64,000 bases of DNA from Balanoglossus misakiensis (Eukaryota; Hemichordata). The notes beneath the pieces are model-generated. The model did no database searches. It had not been told where the DNA came from and saw nothing but the letters and a program-made list of their open reading frames with translations. The first letter of the stretch is position 1, and each line of letters opens with the position of its first letter. The stretch covers positions 1,178,001 through 1,242,000 of the forward strand of contig CM082593.2 in NCBI GenBank assembly GCA_040954595.2. Direction: 5' to 3'. Position numbers and translations under genes: made by a program. Below, piece after piece: positions 61,531 to 64,000 of this stretch.

Positions 61531-64000
61531 CTATTTCAAATCTTCTAGGAATGCTTTCGGAATATCTGTAGTAATGCCATCAGACATTTCTCGGTTTATA
61601 TTTCTATGTAGAGTCACTCCACGACCACCGATGCTGGTCTCCCAACAATCAAATCCGGCGGATGTCAACTCATTCTGAACATCAACAATAGTAGACTGGC
61701 TGGTGTCTGTGCGAACAAAAAAAGAAGAAAGTCCAAAAAAAATAAATAAAAAAGTTTTACACAATCGTTCTGTATGGCACTAAAAAAAGAGCAATAGTGA
61801 TGTCCCATTGATGAATCTAACAGGGCACACAACAAGACACAGCACTGTTTCCATGGAATCTAAGATCATAAACAACACATCCCACGACAAAATACTCCAT
61901 GTTAAAATGTATACATGCCACAATCATGACCTCTCACGACCTCTCACCTTTCCGGAGTAAGGTCACAGCACAGCCCCCTCCACCAGCACCGGTCAGTTTA
62001 CAGTGGAGACCATACTTGGCACTGATTTGACAGATCTGCTGCAATGCAGGATGGGATACACCAAAGACGTCTAAATGGTGCTGGTTGATGTCAATCAATT
62101 CCTGCAGAAATCAACAACAAAATTCATCCACACACATGTAAACAAGCGGACTACATAGCCTGCCTTGTGCAATCAAATTTGTGACAGAACCATGAATTGA
62201 AAATTGCCTCTTTAAGGAAGCCTTAAGGATGGACAATAACAAATAAATGGCAAGAGTTCCTTAATACCATGCACTCACCTTTATTGAGTTTTCATCTTGT
62301 TCGCGGAAAAACCAAAATGAAAGCTATGCTACTGCCATTTAAGTAATGATTCTTGCATGGGAACTTAAGGAAAACTTTCCGGAAAAAAGCTGCGCTTCAT
62401 CTATGCTCAAGAGCTGCTGGATTTATGATGCGTGTGTGCAGGTTACTGTTATACAGTGCTGGGGGAATAGGGTTGCGTGATGGGGAATGGGGTTGTGTGG
62501 TGGGGAATGGGGTGAGGGGGTTGGGTTAATGGGGTTGTGTGGTGGGGGTGGGGTGGGGTCAACATCATCAAGAACAACCTTTTATATATGCCTAAGTTAT
62601 TTAACCTGGATATCTTTCCACGGAAATACCACTTTGATTTTATGCATACCTTCTCTAACAATTGTGAGAAGGGGAGGCTGAGATGATAATGATTATAGGT
62701 GCTTATGTGAACTACAAGATGTGGTGCTTAAGGATTAATTTTCCATAGGAATAGGATTACACAGTTTAACATTTGTCAGCCATATTGAGACTCAACAACA
62801 GCATTGGCAAACATCTTGAGAAGTGTTCACCAAAATGTATTGTACAATAGAACTGTGTGTATGTGTGTGTGTAGTAAGCAGAATGATTTTGAAAGCTTAC
62901 TTCAAGCTCTCCTAAGACAGCTCCAGCATCATCTTCAGACATATCAGCCAACAACTTCATACAGGTATTAGCGATAGCTTCGATAGAGTCCAATATTGGA
63001 GTAAATATATCAGGGTACTGAAATGAACAAGAGATCTAGTCAAACAAAGGCACTGCAGAAATATCAGTATAACACTCCAGAAAACCAGAAACCAGAAAAT
63101 ATTCTTTTCAAGAAAAACGTCTTGTGTCTCATCATCAACCTGTTGTTTGTACCTTTTCAAGTTTGCTTCTAACTTTAGCCACCAATGTTTTTGTACTTCT
63201 GGGTACTTTTGTGTTGACTAGGAGTATCCTAAGAAGTGGAACTCTGCAAAACAACAACAACAACAAAATATGTCAATTTTGTTGATTACCAATAATTGCA
63301 TGGTCTTTACAGGAATTTACAGGAGTGCACATGACCAATGAAACAGTATAAATGGACAGAAACTGCAGGAAATATTAAGGCTTTGTAGGAATATATATTA
63401 CGAACTGAACTGCTTACCGTTCTAATGGTACTATTTTGGGGCTCACTTTTCCATCTTTGTCTGTGATTCTTCTAAAATTTATGGCACCTCCTGGACGAGA
63501 AAAGAGCAAATACATATTTAGGCATTCCCTTCAACTTTGAACTTGACCACCTTGATACTATTAAAGGACTCAGACCCTGAACAACCCACTCAGCTTTGAA
63601 CTTACCAAATGTACTGATTGAGTTATCAATTCCCGAGGGTGTTCCATGGATGATTCTTTCCGCTTCATATGCCCAATTGTTGATAATTTCCAACTCTTCT
63701 TGACACCATTTGCTGAAATGGGTCTGTTTTTCATCTCCTTCCGGTTTCACTGAAAAGTTGATATCATATCAGTATGCATGTATGCTTGACTACAACAGAC
63801 ACAATATCATAAAATGGCTGTCTTCTAAACACATGTAATGGAATATTTGAGAAACAGTTCCAGGTAATGTAAAAATCTGGAGAATCTTACCAACATCACA
63901 GTATGTAAGTAAAGATGATGCCAGACAAACAGAGAAAGCAGCTGAGGAGCCAAGACCAGCACCAGTCGGTAAATTGGATTTGACTCGTAAACAGAGAGAA
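61531..64000 (-). CDS. MVK: Mevalonate kinase, last seven exons (5' part beyond the window)
   Basis: Phosphorylates mevalonate with ATP to mevalonate-5-phosphate, an early step of isoprenoid and sterol synthesis. It is a GHMP kinase of cytosol and peroxisome. Exons (minus strand): 63999-63891 (continues past the window), 63749-63606, 63490-63418, 63243-63153, 63017-62901, 62101-61948, 61706-61531. All junctions are GT-AG and in phase, giving 287 residues, about three-quarters of the usual 396. Visible motifs in order: [19 protein letters not shown] (ATP-binding GHMP loop), [36 protein letters not shown] with the catalytic Asp of the PSGID motif, [44 protein letters not shown] (third GHMP motif) and [18 protein letters not shown]. 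Each matches the human enzyme closely. The N-terminus with the catalytic Lys is off the window. The gene looks intact. Confidence 0.97.
62455..62560 (+). repeat. G-rich minisatellite in an MVK intron
   Basis: Repeats of GGGGAATGGGGTTGTGTGG type with at least ten runs of three or more G on the plus strand (C-rich on the transcribed-sense minus strand). It lies in the intron between the exons starting at 62101 and ending at 62901. The template strand in this region could form G-quadruplexes. Confidence 0.8.

Overview
The window is animal nuclear DNA, AT-rich, with GT-AG introns of a few hundred bases to about 1.5 kb, long intergenic stretches, microsatellites, a satellite array and small inverted-repeat elements. 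The recognisable proteins (an executioner-type caspase, UBXN8, mevalonate kinase, an SLC35G/EamA transporter and two rhodopsin-class receptors) point to a marine invertebrate. A non-vertebrate deuterostome (hemichordate, echinoderm or amphioxus) is my best guess. That placement is inference, not proof.

Layout. 1-1860 is the edge of an 88-bp tandem satellite, decaying into an (ACAT)n/(AC)n microsatellite. 2359-5795 (-) is a complete six-exon caspase of 378 aa. 8299-11269 (-) is a complete eight-exon UBXN8-like gene of 276 aa. 13397-14458 (+) is an intronless ten-helix EamA transporter, divergent from UBXN8. 14.6-39.4 kb has no coding sequence I can support. It does hold a diverged duplicated block whose two copies each lead to an E-box and a TATA box, a probable untranslated first exon, a foldback palindrome, and a promoter-like patch with an X-box and tandem octamers. 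39374-40447 and 44838-45908 (+) are two closely related single-exon GPCRs. 46-61 kb is again non-coding apart from a TA-flanked MITE. 61531-64000 (-) holds the last seven exons of mevalonate kinase, cut by the window end.

The protein genes do not form a pathway. Caspase acts in apoptosis, UBXN8 at the ER with p97, the transporter in a membrane, MVK in isoprenoid synthesis, and the GPCRs in signalling. The most unusual content is the receptor pair. It keeps the class A skeleton (N1.50, D2.50, ERY, W4.50, P6.50, NPLVY) but has lost C3.25, P5.50 and the W6.48 toggle, while carrying an Asp at 3.32. Large non-coding flanks with promoter-like modules surround it.

All exon structures were assembled by hand from reading frames, splice dinucleotides and recalled family motifs. 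No alignment, search or folding program was run.
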